64,000 nucleotides of DNA, taken from contig NZ_CP019698.1 of assembly GCF_002005145.1 (NCBI RefSeq), forward strand, positions 2,666,001 to 2,730,000. Reading direction: 5' to 3'. A model generated the notes under the pieces. That model was not told the origin of the DNA and did no database searches. It saw only the letters and a list, made by a program, of their open reading frames with translations. Below are positions 1 to 8,196 of the stretch, piece by piece; the stretch's first letter is position 1, and every line of letters begins with the position of its first letter. Origin of the DNA: Desulforamulus ferrireducens. GTDB taxonomy: Bacteria > Bacillota > Desulfotomaculia > Desulfotomaculales > Desulfotomaculaceae. A program made the position numbers and the translations under genes.

Positions 1-447
1 TGTGGCTCGCTTTAAGTCCTTTCTTTTTAGGTGCACAAACATAATGGTACGCTCACCGCTTCTCCCACAACCACAAACGGTAGTGACACCAAAACCCTCG
101 TCCCTAAATCTCTGGCAGAGTATCTCTACTTTTGCGGGTGAGGGAAAAACTTGCATGGACAGGTGGCCCACCGCCAACCATTCTTCTATCAGGGAGCCTA
201 CAAAGTTCCCGGTGGCAAAGCCTGCGGCGTAGGCAATAATTTTGCCCGGGTCATCTAAACCCCCGCTCAGGGCTTGTCCTAAAGCAACTATAAAGATACT
301 TACTTCCACGAAACCAACTAGGCTGGCGATGGCTTTCTTACCTCGCATGAGCATTAATAAACGCAACACATCCAAGGACATATCCATCACTCTGGCTATA
401 AAAATAAACAAGTAGGCACCCATGGGAGTATTAAGTAATTCCAACAA
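1..447 (-). CDS. UPF0316 / DUF2179-family membrane protein (partial, C-terminus beyond window)
   Basis: Reverse-strand frame open for 149 codons to the window edge, so the C-terminus is missing. It starts at TTG (447) with GGAGGAGA a few bases upstream; an ATG lies 9-10 codons inside. The N-terminal two-thirds is hydrophobic (segments around residues 10-30, 38-60 and 65-85). The tail holds a short soluble alpha/beta domain with a C-G-C-G-R-S-G-E-R-T stretch, as in YebE-like UPF0316 / DUF2179 proteins. The family has no established enzymatic role. The gene follows leuS in the same direction, but a strong hairpin at 523-558 separates them. The family call rests on recognition of the sequence pattern only. 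Confidence 0.72.
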   Translation of the reverse strand, partial: MLELLNTPMGAYLFIFIARVMDMSLDVLRLLMLMRGKKAIASLVGFVEVSIFIVALGQALSGGLDDPGKIIAYAAGFATGNFVGSLIEEWLAVGHLSMQVFPSPAKVEILCQRFRDEGFGVTTVCGCGRSGERTIMFVHLKRKDLKRAT

Positions 448-479
448 AGCTATCTCCTCCAAAGAAACTAGAGTATAAC

Positions 480-516
480 ATTGGCCCAAAACCGCTGGCC
501 AATGGCTGACAGCCCA
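480..516. repeat. Possible degenerate copy of palindromic repeat family B
   Basis: Short GC-rich stretch with GGCCAATGGCTGACAGCC, resembling the GGCCGATGGC / GCCGTCGGC repeats at 18066, 36615, 48664, 53597 and 53820. It lies in the gap between leuS and the UPF0316 gene. The copy is too short to be certain. Confidence 0.35.
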
Positions 517-522
517 AAAAAC

Positions 523-558
523 GGGAGTGTCGCATCACCGTAGTTTTGCGACACTCCC
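523..558 (-). terminator. leuS terminator, hairpin family A copy 1
   Basis: GGGAGTGTCGCA and TGCGACACTCCC form a 12-bp stem with a 12-nt loop. On the minus strand it is followed by GTTTTTT. It starts about 23 bases after the leuS stop, so it acts as a rho-independent terminator. The stem sequence is shared with hairpins at 9585, 26083 and 53858. Confidence 0.8.
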
Positions 559-581
559 TTGATTTTGGATTTCATCAAAAG

Positions 582-3065
582 TTATTTTACCACAATATTA
601 ATGAGTTTGCCTGGCACGGGGATAACTTTTACCACTTGTTTGCCGGCAATTAGCTCCTGCACCGTTGGAAGTTCCATGACATACTGTTGCATTTCGGCAG
701 GCTTCATGTTAGCAGGAATATTTAAACGTTCCTTGACTTTACCATTAATTTGTACCACAATCTCTACTTCATCCTCTACCAAAGCAGCGGGATCAAAGAC
801 AGGCCAAGGTTGTTTGTGTACACTGCCCTGATGGCCGGTCGCCGCCCAAAGTTCTTCGGCAATATGCGGGGCAAAGGGTGCCAGCAGGATAATGGTACTA
901 TTGATAGCCTCTGCCAGGATAGAGGTATCCCGCTCCACTTCGGCCACCTTATCCCGGTAGGTGTGGATACCATTTACCAGTTCCATAATGGTACTGATGG
1001 CGGTGTTGAAATTAAATCTGCCAGAAACATCTTCGGTTACTTTTTTAATGGCATAATGGGTTAGGCGCCGCATTTCTTTGTGCACACCAACATAATTTTT
1101 GTTGGTATCCACCTGGGGCGCATTTTTAACTTGATCTTTAACGGAATAAACCAGACGCCAAACTCGATTGAGGAAACGGTGGCAACCCTCTACCCCACGG
1201 TCACTCCATTCCAAATCCCTTTCAGGGGGAGCGGCAAAGAGAATAAATAGTCTGGCGGTATCCGCGCCATAACGACCGATAATCTCCTCGGGGCTAACCA
1301 CATTGCCCTTAGATTTAGACATTTTGGCTCCGTCTTTGAGGACCATACCCTGGGTTAGCAGGTTATTAAATGGCTCATCCACATCTACCAGCCCCAGGTC
1401 GTAAAATACCTTGGTAAAGAACCTGGAATAAAGCAAGTGTAAAATGGCATGCTCTACGCCACCAATATATTGATCAACACCCATCCAGCGGTTTGCTTTC
1501 TCTTTATCCCAAGCCTGCTGACCATCCCGTGGGCTGGTATAGCGGAGGAAATACCAGGAGGAATCCACAAAGGTGTCCATGGTATCGGTTTCCCGCTGGG
1601 CCGGCCCACCGCACTCTGGGCAGGTGGTGTTCACAAAATCCGGTCTGGCTTTTAAGGGAGACTCGCCAGTGGGTTTAAATTCCACATCGGTGGGTAACAT
1701 CACCGGCAACTGATCCTCTGGCACCGGTAGGGCACCACATTTTTCGCAATACACAATGGGAATGGGGGTGCCCCAATAGCGCTGACGGGAAATTAACCAG
1801 TCTCTGAGCCGGTAGTTAATAACTCCCCTACCAATACCCTGTTCTTCGGCATATTGGATCACCTTCCTGATGCCCTGCCGATTGGGGGTACCACTAAAGG
1901 GCCCGGAGTTAGCCATCACACCGTCCTGGGTGTAGGCTTCGGTCATCTCCTCCGGATTTAAGGCCTGGTTTTCCTTGGGATAGATAACTACTTTTATCGG
2001 GAGGTTATATTTTTTAGCAAATTCAAAGTCCCGCTCATCGTGGGCCGGTACACCCATAACTGCACCGGTACCGTAATGGTAAAGAACATAATTGGCTGTT
2101 AGAATGGGAATCCTTTCACCGCTAAAGGGGTTAATGCAATAGGCGCCAATGAAAACCCCTTCTTTTTCTGAACTGGTGCGGGTTAACTCGGTTTGATTGC
2201 TCACCCGGTTAACAAACTCAGTTACAGCAGCTTCCTCCGGAGTACCGGCGGCAAGTTTGCTCACCAAGGGATGTTCCGCCGCCAGCACCATATAGGTCAC
2301 ACCGTAAACTGTATCAGGACGAGTGGTAAAGACAGTAATTTCATCATCTGTGCCTTCCACTTTAAAGGTAAGCTCAGCACCTTCACTCCGACCAATCCAG
2401 TTTTCCTGCATGATTTTAACTTTATCGGGCCAACCCGGCAGTTTCTTTAAATCATCCAACAAACGTTGGGAATACTCGGTAATGCGGAAAAACCATTGAT
2501 CCAGTTGCTTTTGCTCCACAGTGGTGTTGCATCTTTCGCAAGCACCTTCCACCACCTGCTCATTGGCCAGTACCGTAGCACAATCGGGACACCAGTTAAC
2601 CCGGGCATGTTTTTTGTAGCACAAGCCCTTTTTATATAGCTGCAAGAATAACCATTGTCCCCATTTGTAATACTCCGGGTGGCAGGTGGCAACTTCCCTT
2701 CCCCAGTCATAGCTTAAGCCCAGCTGCTTAAGTTGGCTTCTCATATGGTCAATATTATCCCAGGTCCAGGTGGCAGGTGGAATACCATGTTTAATGGCGG
2801 CATTTTCTGCCGGTAAACCAAAGGCATCCCAACCCATGGGGTGCAGCACATTGTAGCCCTGCATGGACTTAAAGCGGGCCACCACATCACCGATGGAGTA
2901 ATTGCGCACATGACCCATATGAAGTTTGCCCGAAGGGTAAGGGAACATCTCCAAACAATAATACTTGGGGCGCTCGGAAACATCTTCTACTTTATAAATC
3001 TCCTGTTGGTCCCAATATTGCTGCCATTTCTTTTCTATGTCCTTAAAATTATATTGCTCCTGCAA
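582..3065 (-). CDS. leuS: Leucyl-tRNA synthetase
   Basis: Class I aminoacyl-tRNA synthetase that charges tRNA-Leu in the cytoplasm. The 827 residues match the bacterial LeuS length. The HIGH signature appears as HMGH (residues 49-52) and KMSKS near residues 579-583. The CP1 editing domain has the TTRPDT motif near residue 247, and zinc-ligand cysteine pairs lie near 158-180. The start is TTG at 3065 with AGGGGGAAG just upstream, giving the usual N-terminus [14 protein letters not shown]. It lies 142 bases downstream of an acyl-CoA ligase gene with no clear terminator or promoter between them. The Leu-type T-box at 5003-5250 therefore probably controls both genes through charging of tRNA-Leu. 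Confidence 0.97.
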   Translation of the reverse strand: MQEQYNFKDIEKKWQQYWDQQEIYKVEDVSERPKYYCLEMFPYPSGKLHMGHVRNYSIGDVVARFKSMQGYNVLHPMGWDAFGLPAENAAIKHGIPPATWTWDNIDHMRSQLKQLGLSYDWGREVATCHPEYYKWGQWLFLQLYKKGLCYKKHARVNWCPDCATVLANEQVVEGACERCNTTVEQKQLDQWFFRITEYSQRLLDDLKKLPGWPDKVKIMQENWIGRSEGAELTFKVEGTDDEITVFTTRPDTVYGVTYMVLAAEHPLVSKLAAGTPEEAAVTEFVNRVSNQTELTRTSSEKEGVFIGAYCINPFSGERIPILTANYVLYHYGTGAVMGVPAHDERDFEFAKKYNLPIKVVIYPKENQALNPEEMTEAYTQDGVMANSGPFSGTPNRQGIRKVIQYAEEQGIGRGVINYRLRDWLISRQRYWGTPIPIVYCEKCGALPVPEDQLPVMLPTDVEFKPTGESPLKARPDFVNTTCPECGGPAQRETDTMDTFVDSSWYFLRYTSPRDGQQAWDKEKANRWMGVDQYIGGVEHAILHLLYSRFFTKVFYDLGLVDVDEPFNNLLTQGMVLKDGAKMSKSKGNVVSPEEIIGRYGADTARLFILFAAPPERDLEWSDRGVEGCHRFLNRVWRLVYSVKDQVKNAPQVDTNKNYVGVHKEMRRLTHYAIKKVTEDVSGRFNFNTAISTIMELVNGIHTYRDKVAEVERDTSILAEAINSTIILLAPFAPHIAEELWAATGHQGSVHKQPWPVFDPAALVEDEVEIVVQINGKVKERLNIPANMKPAEMQQYVMELPTVQELIAGKQVVKVIPVPGKLINIVVK

Positions 3066-3207
3066 AGTGCTTCCCCCTAAGTTAACATCTTGTATGTTTA
3101 AAGTATTTGGAATCTTGAGCTGTGGATGACACCATATCCATTATTGCAGATGATTTACAATGATTCCCCGCAAATTTTAACACGAATGGTACAATTTTTC
3201 AACAAGC

Positions 3208-4872
3208 CTAGGCAGTTTCTATTTTGGTCAGGCTTTCTAAGCCCAATTCTTCAATGGCTTGTTGTCTGAGTTTATACTTCTGTATTTTGCCACTGGCAGT
3301 GGTGGGATAGCTATCCACAAACAATACATAAGAGGGAATTTTGTATTTGGCAATCTTATTTACGCAATAAGCCTGCACTTCTTCTTTTGTCAATCTGGCT
3401 CCCGGTCTTAACTGGATATAGGCCAGCACCTCTTCACCGTATTTTAAGCTGGGCACACCAATAACTTGCACATCTTTAATCAGCGGATGGGTATAAAGAA
3501 ATTCTTCAATCTCCCGGGGATATATATTTTCACCGCCACGGATAATCATATCCTTTAAGCGTCCGGTAATCTTAAAATAGCCGTTCTCATCCATAACCCC
3601 TAAGTCACCGGTATGCAGCCAACCATCTTTGTCGATGGCCTGGGCTGTAGCTTCGGGCATTTTATAATAACCCTTCATAACATTATAGCCCTTGGCGCAT
3701 ATTTCACCTTGTACGCCAGGTGGGCAATCTTCGCCGGTTTCCGGATCAACAATCTTAGCTTCCACATTGGGTATCACTCGACCAACGGTGGCGACCCTTA
3801 GTTCAATAGGATCAGTGGTACGGGTCATGGTAATGGCGGGTGATGCCTCGGTCTGGCCGTAGGTAATAGTGATTTCCCGGGCTCCCATACGATTTACTAC
3901 CGACTTCATGACCTCAATGGGGCAGGGTGAACCAGCCATAATACCAGTACGCAAGCTACTGGTATCGTAGGAGTTTTTGTCCATTTCCTCCAGTTCCATG
4001 ATAAACATGGTGGGCACACCATGCACCGCTGTGCAGCGTTCCTTTTCTATCGTCTCCAACACCCGTACCGGATTGAAGGTCTCCAGAGGAACCATGGTGG
4101 CACCGGATACAACACAGGTCATGGTGCCCAGAACACAACCAAAGCAGTGGAAAAAGGGCACGGGAATGCACAGGCGATCCTTATGGGTAAAGTTCATACA
4201 GTCGGCAATACTGTGGGCATTATTAATGATATTATAGTGAGTCAGCATAACACCCTTGGGAAAACCGGTGGTCCCGGAGGTGTATTGCATATTAATACAG
4301 TCATGGGGATCCAGACTGGCTTGGCGCTGATCTAATTCCTCGTCAGTTATCTGGTTAGCCATCTCTAATAACTGCTTAAAATTATACATACCGGCCGGAG
4401 TATCCTCACCAATGTAAATAAGGTTTTTCAGCAAAGGTAATCTTTCTGAGGTTAACTGGCCAGGTTGACAATTCTTCAGTTCAGGGCACAGCTCATAAAC
4501 CATATCCAGGTAATTGGAGGTTTTGGTACCATTAATCAGCACCAGGGTGGTACTATCCGATTGTTTCAACAGGTATTCCAGTTCAAAGGTCTTATAATTT
4601 GTATTTACCGTTACCAACACGGCACCCATCTTACCGGTGGCAAACTGTAAAGTCACCCATTCCGGAACATTAGTTGCCCAGATGGCAATGTGTTCACCCT
4701 TTTGAATACCCAGGGCCATTAAGCCCTTAGCCACCTGACGGCAGTACTCATTAAATTCCCGATAAGTATAACGAAGCTCCCTGTCAGTATAGACCAAGGC
4801 TTCATTGTCCGGATGTTCTGAGGCTACTCTGTCCAGTAAGCCACCCACTGTAATAACGTCTAATTTTTGCAT
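3208..4872 (-). CDS. AMP-forming acyl-CoA ligase (medium/long-chain fatty acyl-CoA synthetase-like)
   Basis: ANL-superfamily enzyme of 554 residues that activates a carboxylic acid with ATP through an acyl-adenylate to the CoA thioester. Visible signatures are the P-loop YTSGTTGFPKG near residues 199-209, the ITYGQTEASP core motif, the LHTGDLG motif, the hinge region GRLKDMIIRGGENIYPREIE, and the catalytic C-terminal lysine in TASGKIQKYKLR. It starts at ATG 4872 behind a GGGGGG-type ribosome site. The substrate cannot be read from sequence; fatty or branched-chain acids are both possible. Unusually, it sits directly behind a T-box leader whose specifier reads as Leu and ahead of leuS, so it may respond to leucine starvation. 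Confidence 0.9.
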   Translation of the reverse strand: MQKLDVITVGGLLDRVASEHPDNEALVYTDRELRYTYREFNEYCRQVAKGLMALGIQKGEHIAIWATNVPEWVTLQFATGKMGAVLVTVNTNYKTFELEYLLKQSDSTTLVLINGTKTSNYLDMVYELCPELKNCQPGQLTSERLPLLKNLIYIGEDTPAGMYNFKQLLEMANQITDEELDQRQASLDPHDCINMQYTSGTTGFPKGVMLTHYNIINNAHSIADCMNFTHKDRLCIPVPFFHCFGCVLGTMTCVVSGATMVPLETFNPVRVLETIEKERCTAVHGVPTMFIMELEEMDKNSYDTSSLRTGIMAGSPCPIEVMKSVVNRMGAREITITYGQTEASPAITMTRTTDPIELRVATVGRVIPNVEAKIVDPETGEDCPPGVQGEICAKGYNVMKGYYKMPEATAQAIDKDGWLHTGDLGVMDENGYFKITGRLKDMIIRGGENIYPREIEEFLYTHPLIKDVQVIGVPSLKYGEEVLAYIQLRPGARLTKEEVQAYCVNKIAKYKIPSYVLFVDSYPTTASGKIQKYKLRQQAIEELGLESLTKIETA

Positions 4873-5002
4873 AAAGAACCCCCCGTAGTATTTTTAGAAA
4901 ATTCTGTATGATGATTGTATAGAATAATTTCTCCTTCCGGCATATTTGCGTCTACCTCCTTGGCAAGGAAGGCTTAGTACAAAGAGACGGAGGAAAGGTC
5001 TG

Positions 5003-5250
5003 AAAAATATATAAACCTCTCGTCCTCAAAGGGACGAGAGGTTTCTCCCGCGGTACCACCCAAATTGATAAGTGTCCTTATCCTCTTTAAAGCTATAACG
5101 GGCCAACCCGGCTTGAAGTACTATTTTCCCTCAAACAACTCCGGGGCGAGCTTCAATAGCTTTACCCACCGTCTCACACCAACCGACGGCTCTCTGCAGG
5201 GCTACACCATTTACTACTCCCCATCATTATCTTTACCATGTATTTTAGTG
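5003..5250 (-). promoter_or_regulatory. T-box leader, probable Leu (CTC) specifier
   Basis: Minus-strand T-box riboswitch. The conserved GGTGGTACCGCGG antiterminator motif lies at 5047-5060. It is followed by a strong terminator hairpin (arms 5013-5025 and 5031-5044) and a T-rich tail. The stem I specifier loop reads GAA-G-CTC-G and is followed by CCCC, which pairs with GGGG on the 5' side. The same register in the valS T-box (51440-51715) gives GTA (Val), which supports reading CTC (Leu) here. Downstream genes are the acyl-CoA ligase and then leuS. Reading the loop one base earlier would give GCT (Ala), which fits the downstream genes less well. Confidence 0.85.
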
Positions 5251-5253
5251 GTA

Positions 5254-5281
5254 ATTATACCATACTAACTAGCTATGTCAA
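5254..5281 (-). promoter_or_regulatory. Sigma-A-type promoter of the T-box / acyl-CoA ligase / leuS unit
   Basis: Minus strand TTGACA, 16-nt spacer, TATAAT: both hexamers match consensus exactly. It sits just upstream of the T-box leader and just after the rsfS stop, so the leuS unit can be transcribed independently of the nadD-rsfS genes. Confidence 0.88.
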
Positions 5282-5298
5282 CGAAATATTTTTAATTA

Positions 5299-5655
5299 TC
5301 AACTTCTGGCAGATAATTCCACCACATTGGCATCGCCCCATAGACGTTCCAGATTGTAGAATTCCCGTTCCATCTGCTGGAATATATGGACCACCACATC
5401 ACCATAGTCAAGCAAAATCCAGCTTCCTTCCCGGAAGCCCTCCACGCGTAGAGGTTTTACTCCCGCTTCCTCCAGTTGATCCTTGATATGGTCCGCCACC
5501 GCCTGCACCTGAATACTGGAACGACCTGTACAAATAAGAAAATAATCGCAGATAATGGATATATGGCTAATATCCAAGACAGTTATATCTATTGCTTTTT
5601 TTTCTTCTGCTGCCCGATGGGCTAAATCAACAATCTCCCTGGGACTAAGTGCCAA
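5299..5655 (-). CDS. rsfS: Ribosomal silencing factor RsfS (Iojap / YqeL)
   Basis: A 118-residue protein of the RsfS/Iojap family. The family binds ribosomal protein L14 and blocks joining of the 30S and 50S subunits in stationary phase or starvation. Characteristic stretches are the DYFLICTG segment near residue 37, the VADHIKD helix, and WILLDYGDVVVHIF near residue 80. The start is TTG 5655 behind AGGAGGGG. It follows yqeK and nadD in the conserved nadD-yqeK-rsfS order. The leuS-unit promoter begins within 20 bases of its stop codon. Confidence 0.95.
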   Translation of the reverse strand: MALSPREIVDLAHRAAEEKKAIDITVLDISHISIICDYFLICTGRSSIQVQAVADHIKDQLEEAGVKPLRVEGFREGSWILLDYGDVVVHIFQQMEREFYNLERLWGDANVVELSARS

Positions 5656-5738
5656 ATGAACCCCTCCTTATTATTCTAAAAAACTATGTATTATTATATC
5701 CTATTCCTTTATTTTCTAAAGGGAAGTTGTTCATTAAC

Positions 5739-6320
5739 TTATTGTCGATACTCTCCTCTGGCCACTAAAATGGCATTGCGGGCTTTTATGCTGGTGGGGT
5801 GCAACAGACAGCCTATTTTCAAACAATAGCGAATGCTTTCATCGAAACAGCTAAGTAGTGCCCTTTCCAAATCCACCTCAGCCTGTCTGCGAATTTCTGC
5901 CACCGAACTGTGGCTGCGGTTAGGCTCAATTTTATCTGCTACAAAAAGTATCTTATCTAATTGGCTCATATATTCCGACCCCACAGTATGTAGAGCGATG
6001 GCATTCAAGATCTCCTCGTCTTGAATACCGTACTCTTCCCTGGCCATAACCGCCCCCACGGGACCATGCAATAACAGAGGCAAAGCAAATCCATATTCAC
6101 TGACGGGCAGGTTGTACTCCTTGGCTCGCTTAAGCATTTCATGGTCATCGAAATCCCTGGCAATATCATGCAGCAGCCCGGCTATTTTAGCCTTATAGGG
6201 ATCTGCTTGATACTTACGAGCCAGTTTTTCCGCGGTTTCAGCCACTCCCAGGGCATGTCTCAAGCGATTTTCAGGTAAGGTTGCTTTTAGTTTCGTAATA
6301 ATCATATCATCATTTAACAT
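5739..6320 (-). CDS. yqeK: HD-domain hydrolase YqeK (probable symmetrical Ap4A hydrolase)
   Basis: HD-superfamily metal-dependent phosphohydrolase; family members hydrolyse diadenosine tetraphosphate to ADP. With the start at ATG 6320 the protein has 193 residues, the usual YqeK length. The HD pair is in LLHDIARD (residues 49-56), with conserved histidines at RHALGV (22) and LLHGP, and a further AD pair in the FVADKIEP stretch. The frame stays open upstream to 6455, but that extension crosses a terminator (6348-6381) and the RRM gene end. ATG 6320 has a clear GGGGAGGAG site, so the short form is preferred. Confidence 0.93.
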   Translation of the reverse strand: MLNDDMIITKLKATLPENRLRHALGVAETAEKLARKYQADPYKAKIAGLLHDIARDFDDHEMLKRAKEYNLPVSEYGFALPLLLHGPVGAVMAREEYGIQDEEILNAIALHTVGSEYMSQLDKILFVADKIEPNRSHSSVAEIRRQAEVDLERALLSCFDESIRYCLKIGCLLHPTSIKARNAILVARGEYRQ

Positions 6321-6347
6321 AGTTTTCTCCTCCCCTTTTAAGTAAGA

Positions 6348-6381
6348 GAAAAAAACCTCCGATCCCGGGGGATGGAGGTTT
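6348..6381 (-). terminator. Terminator after the RRM gene
   Basis: AAACCTCC and GGAGGTTT arms around a GC-rich loop, followed on the minus strand by a run of T. It lies between the RRM gene stop and the yqeK start, so yqeK may depend on read-through or its own promoter. Confidence 0.75.
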
Positions 6382-6390
6382 AAGACCTCT

Positions 6391-6648
6391 CTAAACCTGT
6401 CCTGCTTCGCGACTTTTAGCTTCATTAACGGTAATGGCTCGACCGCCAAAATCACTGCCGTTTAATGCTGCAATCATTTTCTCAGCATCAGCATCATTTA
6501 CCTCAACGAAACCAAAGCCTCGGGAACGACCGGTTTCACGGTCGGTGATAACCCGACTGCTTAAAACCTCACCATATTGCGAAAAGACCTCTTGTAAGTC
6601 GTCTGCTTTGGTGGACCAGGGCAGGTTACCTACATATAAAGTTGCCAA
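6391..6648 (-). CDS. RRM-domain RNA-binding protein
   Basis: An 85-residue single RNA-recognition-motif protein. RNP2 is LYVGNL (residues 4-9) and RNP1 is RGFGFVEV (about 43-50), both intact, so RNA binding is likely. Such small RRM proteins occur in some clostridia and cyanobacteria, where they resemble cold-shock-type RNA chaperones; the role here is inferred. The start is TTG 6648, giving MATLYVGNL, with AGGTGA five bases upstream; the frame also opens at TTG 6666 without a good ribosome site. It has its own terminator at 6348-6381 and splits the usual nadD-yqeK neighbourhood. Confidence 0.9.
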   Translation of the reverse strand: MATLYVGNLPWSTKADDLQEVFSQYGEVLSSRVITDRETGRSRGFGFVEVNDADAEKMIAALNGSDFGGRAITVNEAKSREAGQV

Positions 6649-6769
6649 TGATGTCACCTCTTTCAAAGTTGGTTCTAAATTCTCTGTGGTGATTGTATTA
6701 TTTGCAATTGCCCTGGACTAAATGCAGTTAACCAAAGCTAAGATATTTCCAAATCAGGTAAGTTATTGT

Positions 6770-7375
6770 TTAAGATTGGTAAATTTTAGTATTAAATATA
6801 TACTGCTCCACCGCTTCCGGCAATAAGTATTTAATACTTTTCCCCTCTTTGACACGTCTGCGAATATCACTGGAGGAAATTGATAAGGCTGGCACTTCTA
6901 AGGGTAAAATGTTTTTTAATACTTCCTTTGGTAACAGCTTAAGGGTATCTGCCAATTGGTGTAGATCGTAGCCTGGCCTGGTAGCGGCTATGAAGGTGCA
7001 AATGCTCAGTAGCTCCTCCGCATTTTTCCAACTAAGAATCTCCAACACCGCATCGGCCCCGGTGATAAAATAAACCTTTTCAACTCCATAAATTTTTTTA
7101 ATCTCTTTTACTGTGTCAATGGTATAGGACAATCCTTGGCGTTCAACCTCAAGGGTAGAAACATCAAAATACGGATTGCTGGCTATGGCCAAGCGAGTCA
7201 TGTTTACACGATGTATGGGATCAGAAATAATCTTGTCTGTTTTGTGGGGCGGTCTGGCTGCCGGTATAAAAAGTACTTTAGATAGACTAAATTGTTGTCG
7301 TACTTCTTCCGCCACAACCAGATGTCCATAATGAATGGGGTCAAAGGTTCCCCCCATCAGACAAATTTCTCGCAT
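6770..7375 (-). CDS. nadD: Nicotinate-nucleotide adenylyltransferase
   Basis: Transfers AMP from ATP to nicotinate mononucleotide in NAD biosynthesis. The 201-residue protein starts at ATG 7375. It has the nucleotidyltransferase signature GGTFDPIHYGHL (residues 8-19) and the C-terminal ISSSDIRRRV motif (the ISxTxxR element). It is the first gene of a minus-strand nadD-RRM-yqeK-rsfS series. In many relatives obgE lies immediately upstream of nadD; here obgE is about 20 kb away at 27361, across the ribose and rRNA operons. Confidence 0.97.
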   Translation of the reverse strand: MREICLMGGTFDPIHYGHLVVAEEVRQQFSLSKVLFIPAARPPHKTDKIISDPIHRVNMTRLAIASNPYFDVSTLEVERQGLSYTIDTVKEIKKIYGVEKVYFITGADAVLEILSWKNAEELLSICTFIAATRPGYDLHQLADTLKLLPKEVLKNILPLEVPALSISSSDIRRRVKEGKSIKYLLPEAVEQYIFNTKIYQS

Positions 7376-7495
7376 GGATATTTTTCCCTTCGCCTATTAT
7401 ACAGCCATTTTATAAATTGTTCTACCAAAAAGCAACTATTTTGCATTAGAAAAACTTGCCTTGCGCCATGTCCTTGAGGATTAAATACAAAAAAC

Positions 7496-7517
7496 AACCC
7501 TTGACTAAGCAAGGGTT
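7496..7517 (-). terminator. Terminator of the HIT gene
   Basis: AACCCTTG and CAAGGGTT form a perfect 8-bp stem with a 6-nt loop. On the minus strand it is followed by GTTTTTTG. It lies about 55 bases past the HIT stop codon. Confidence 0.85.
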
Positions 7518-7572
7518 ACCAAAAGATCCGCGTAAATTATGGCACTGTTAGCATGTTCTTGATTAGCTCTTT

Positions 7573-8058
7573 TTATACAAGTCGGGCAATGGCACCGATA
7601 ATTTTTTCGTAGGTACGGTCCAAGGCTTCAGAAATTACTCTAGTATCGCCAATCACTGCCATAAAATTGGCATCACCGTCCCAGCGGGGCACTATATGTA
7701 CATGTAAATGCCCAGGAATACCTGCACCCGCTACTTTACCTAAATTAATCCCAATATTAAAGCCGTGGGGATTGCCAAAGGCTTCTCTCAGAGCCTTAAC
7801 CATAAATTGGGTTACTTTATTTAGTTCCAACAATTCATCGTCGGTTAGTTCCGTGATATCTCCCACGTGTCGTTTCGGTGCCACCAGCAAATGTCCGTTA
7901 TTATAGGGGTAGAGATTCATAATCACAAAGGTATTGTCACCGCGATATACCACTAAATTTTCCTTATCCGCATCGGATTTTAGTTTTTCGCAAAAAATAC
8001 AACCTGACTGGGGTTTACCAATATAAACAGAACGCCAGGGTGCCCACAAATTCTCCAC
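7573..8058 (-). CDS. HIT-family nucleotide hydrolase / Ap4A phosphorylase-like protein
   Basis: A 161-residue HIT-domain protein. The catalytic triad lies in HLHVHIVPRW, with histidines at 117, 119 and 121. An N-terminal CIFC pair (20-23), a histidine near 64 and later residues may form the zinc site found in the branch related to Ap4A phosphorylase. Family members cleave dinucleoside polyphosphates or AMP-lysine-type phosphoramidates; the exact substrate is not clear. The start is GTG 8058 behind TGGAGG. It is a single-gene unit with its own terminator, divergent from the antiporter gene. Confidence 0.9.
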   Translation of the reverse strand: MENLWAPWRSVYIGKPQSGCIFCEKLKSDADKENLVVYRGDNTFVIMNLYPYNNGHLLVAPKRHVGDITELTDDELLELNKVTQFMVKALREAFGNPHGFNIGINLGKVAGAGIPGHLHVHIVPRWDGDANFMAVIGDTRVISEALDRTYEKIIGAIARLV

Positions 8059-8124
8059 TGTTTATCAGCCTCCAAGTAAGAGTTTTATTGTATTTCTTTC
8101 TTTTTGGTAAGTTTCCTGCTAAAA

Positions 8125-8152
8125 TTTCCTATGATGTTTATTATGATATAAT
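8125..8152 (+). promoter_or_regulatory. Probable promoter of the CaCA antiporter gene
   Basis: Extended minus-10 element TGATATAAT (TATAAT at 8147-8152) with a weak minus-35 TTTCCT 16 bases upstream. It lies 45 bases before the antiporter ATG, in the divergent intergenic region. Confidence 0.5.
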
Positions 8153-8196
8153 TAAAAGGCGTAAACGTAAAATGATTTGAAAGGATCGGAAAACAC

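Noticed and set aside
4873-5002. Second promoter between the T-box terminator and the acyl-CoA ligase
   Set aside because: A TATA-like stretch (TGTATAGAATAATTT region) occurs on one strand only in the wrong sense for the ligase; no good minus-strand pair was found.
6321-6455. Longer N-terminus of YqeK
   Set aside because: It would cross a terminator and the RRM gene end; ATG 6320 has a strong ribosome site and gives the family length.
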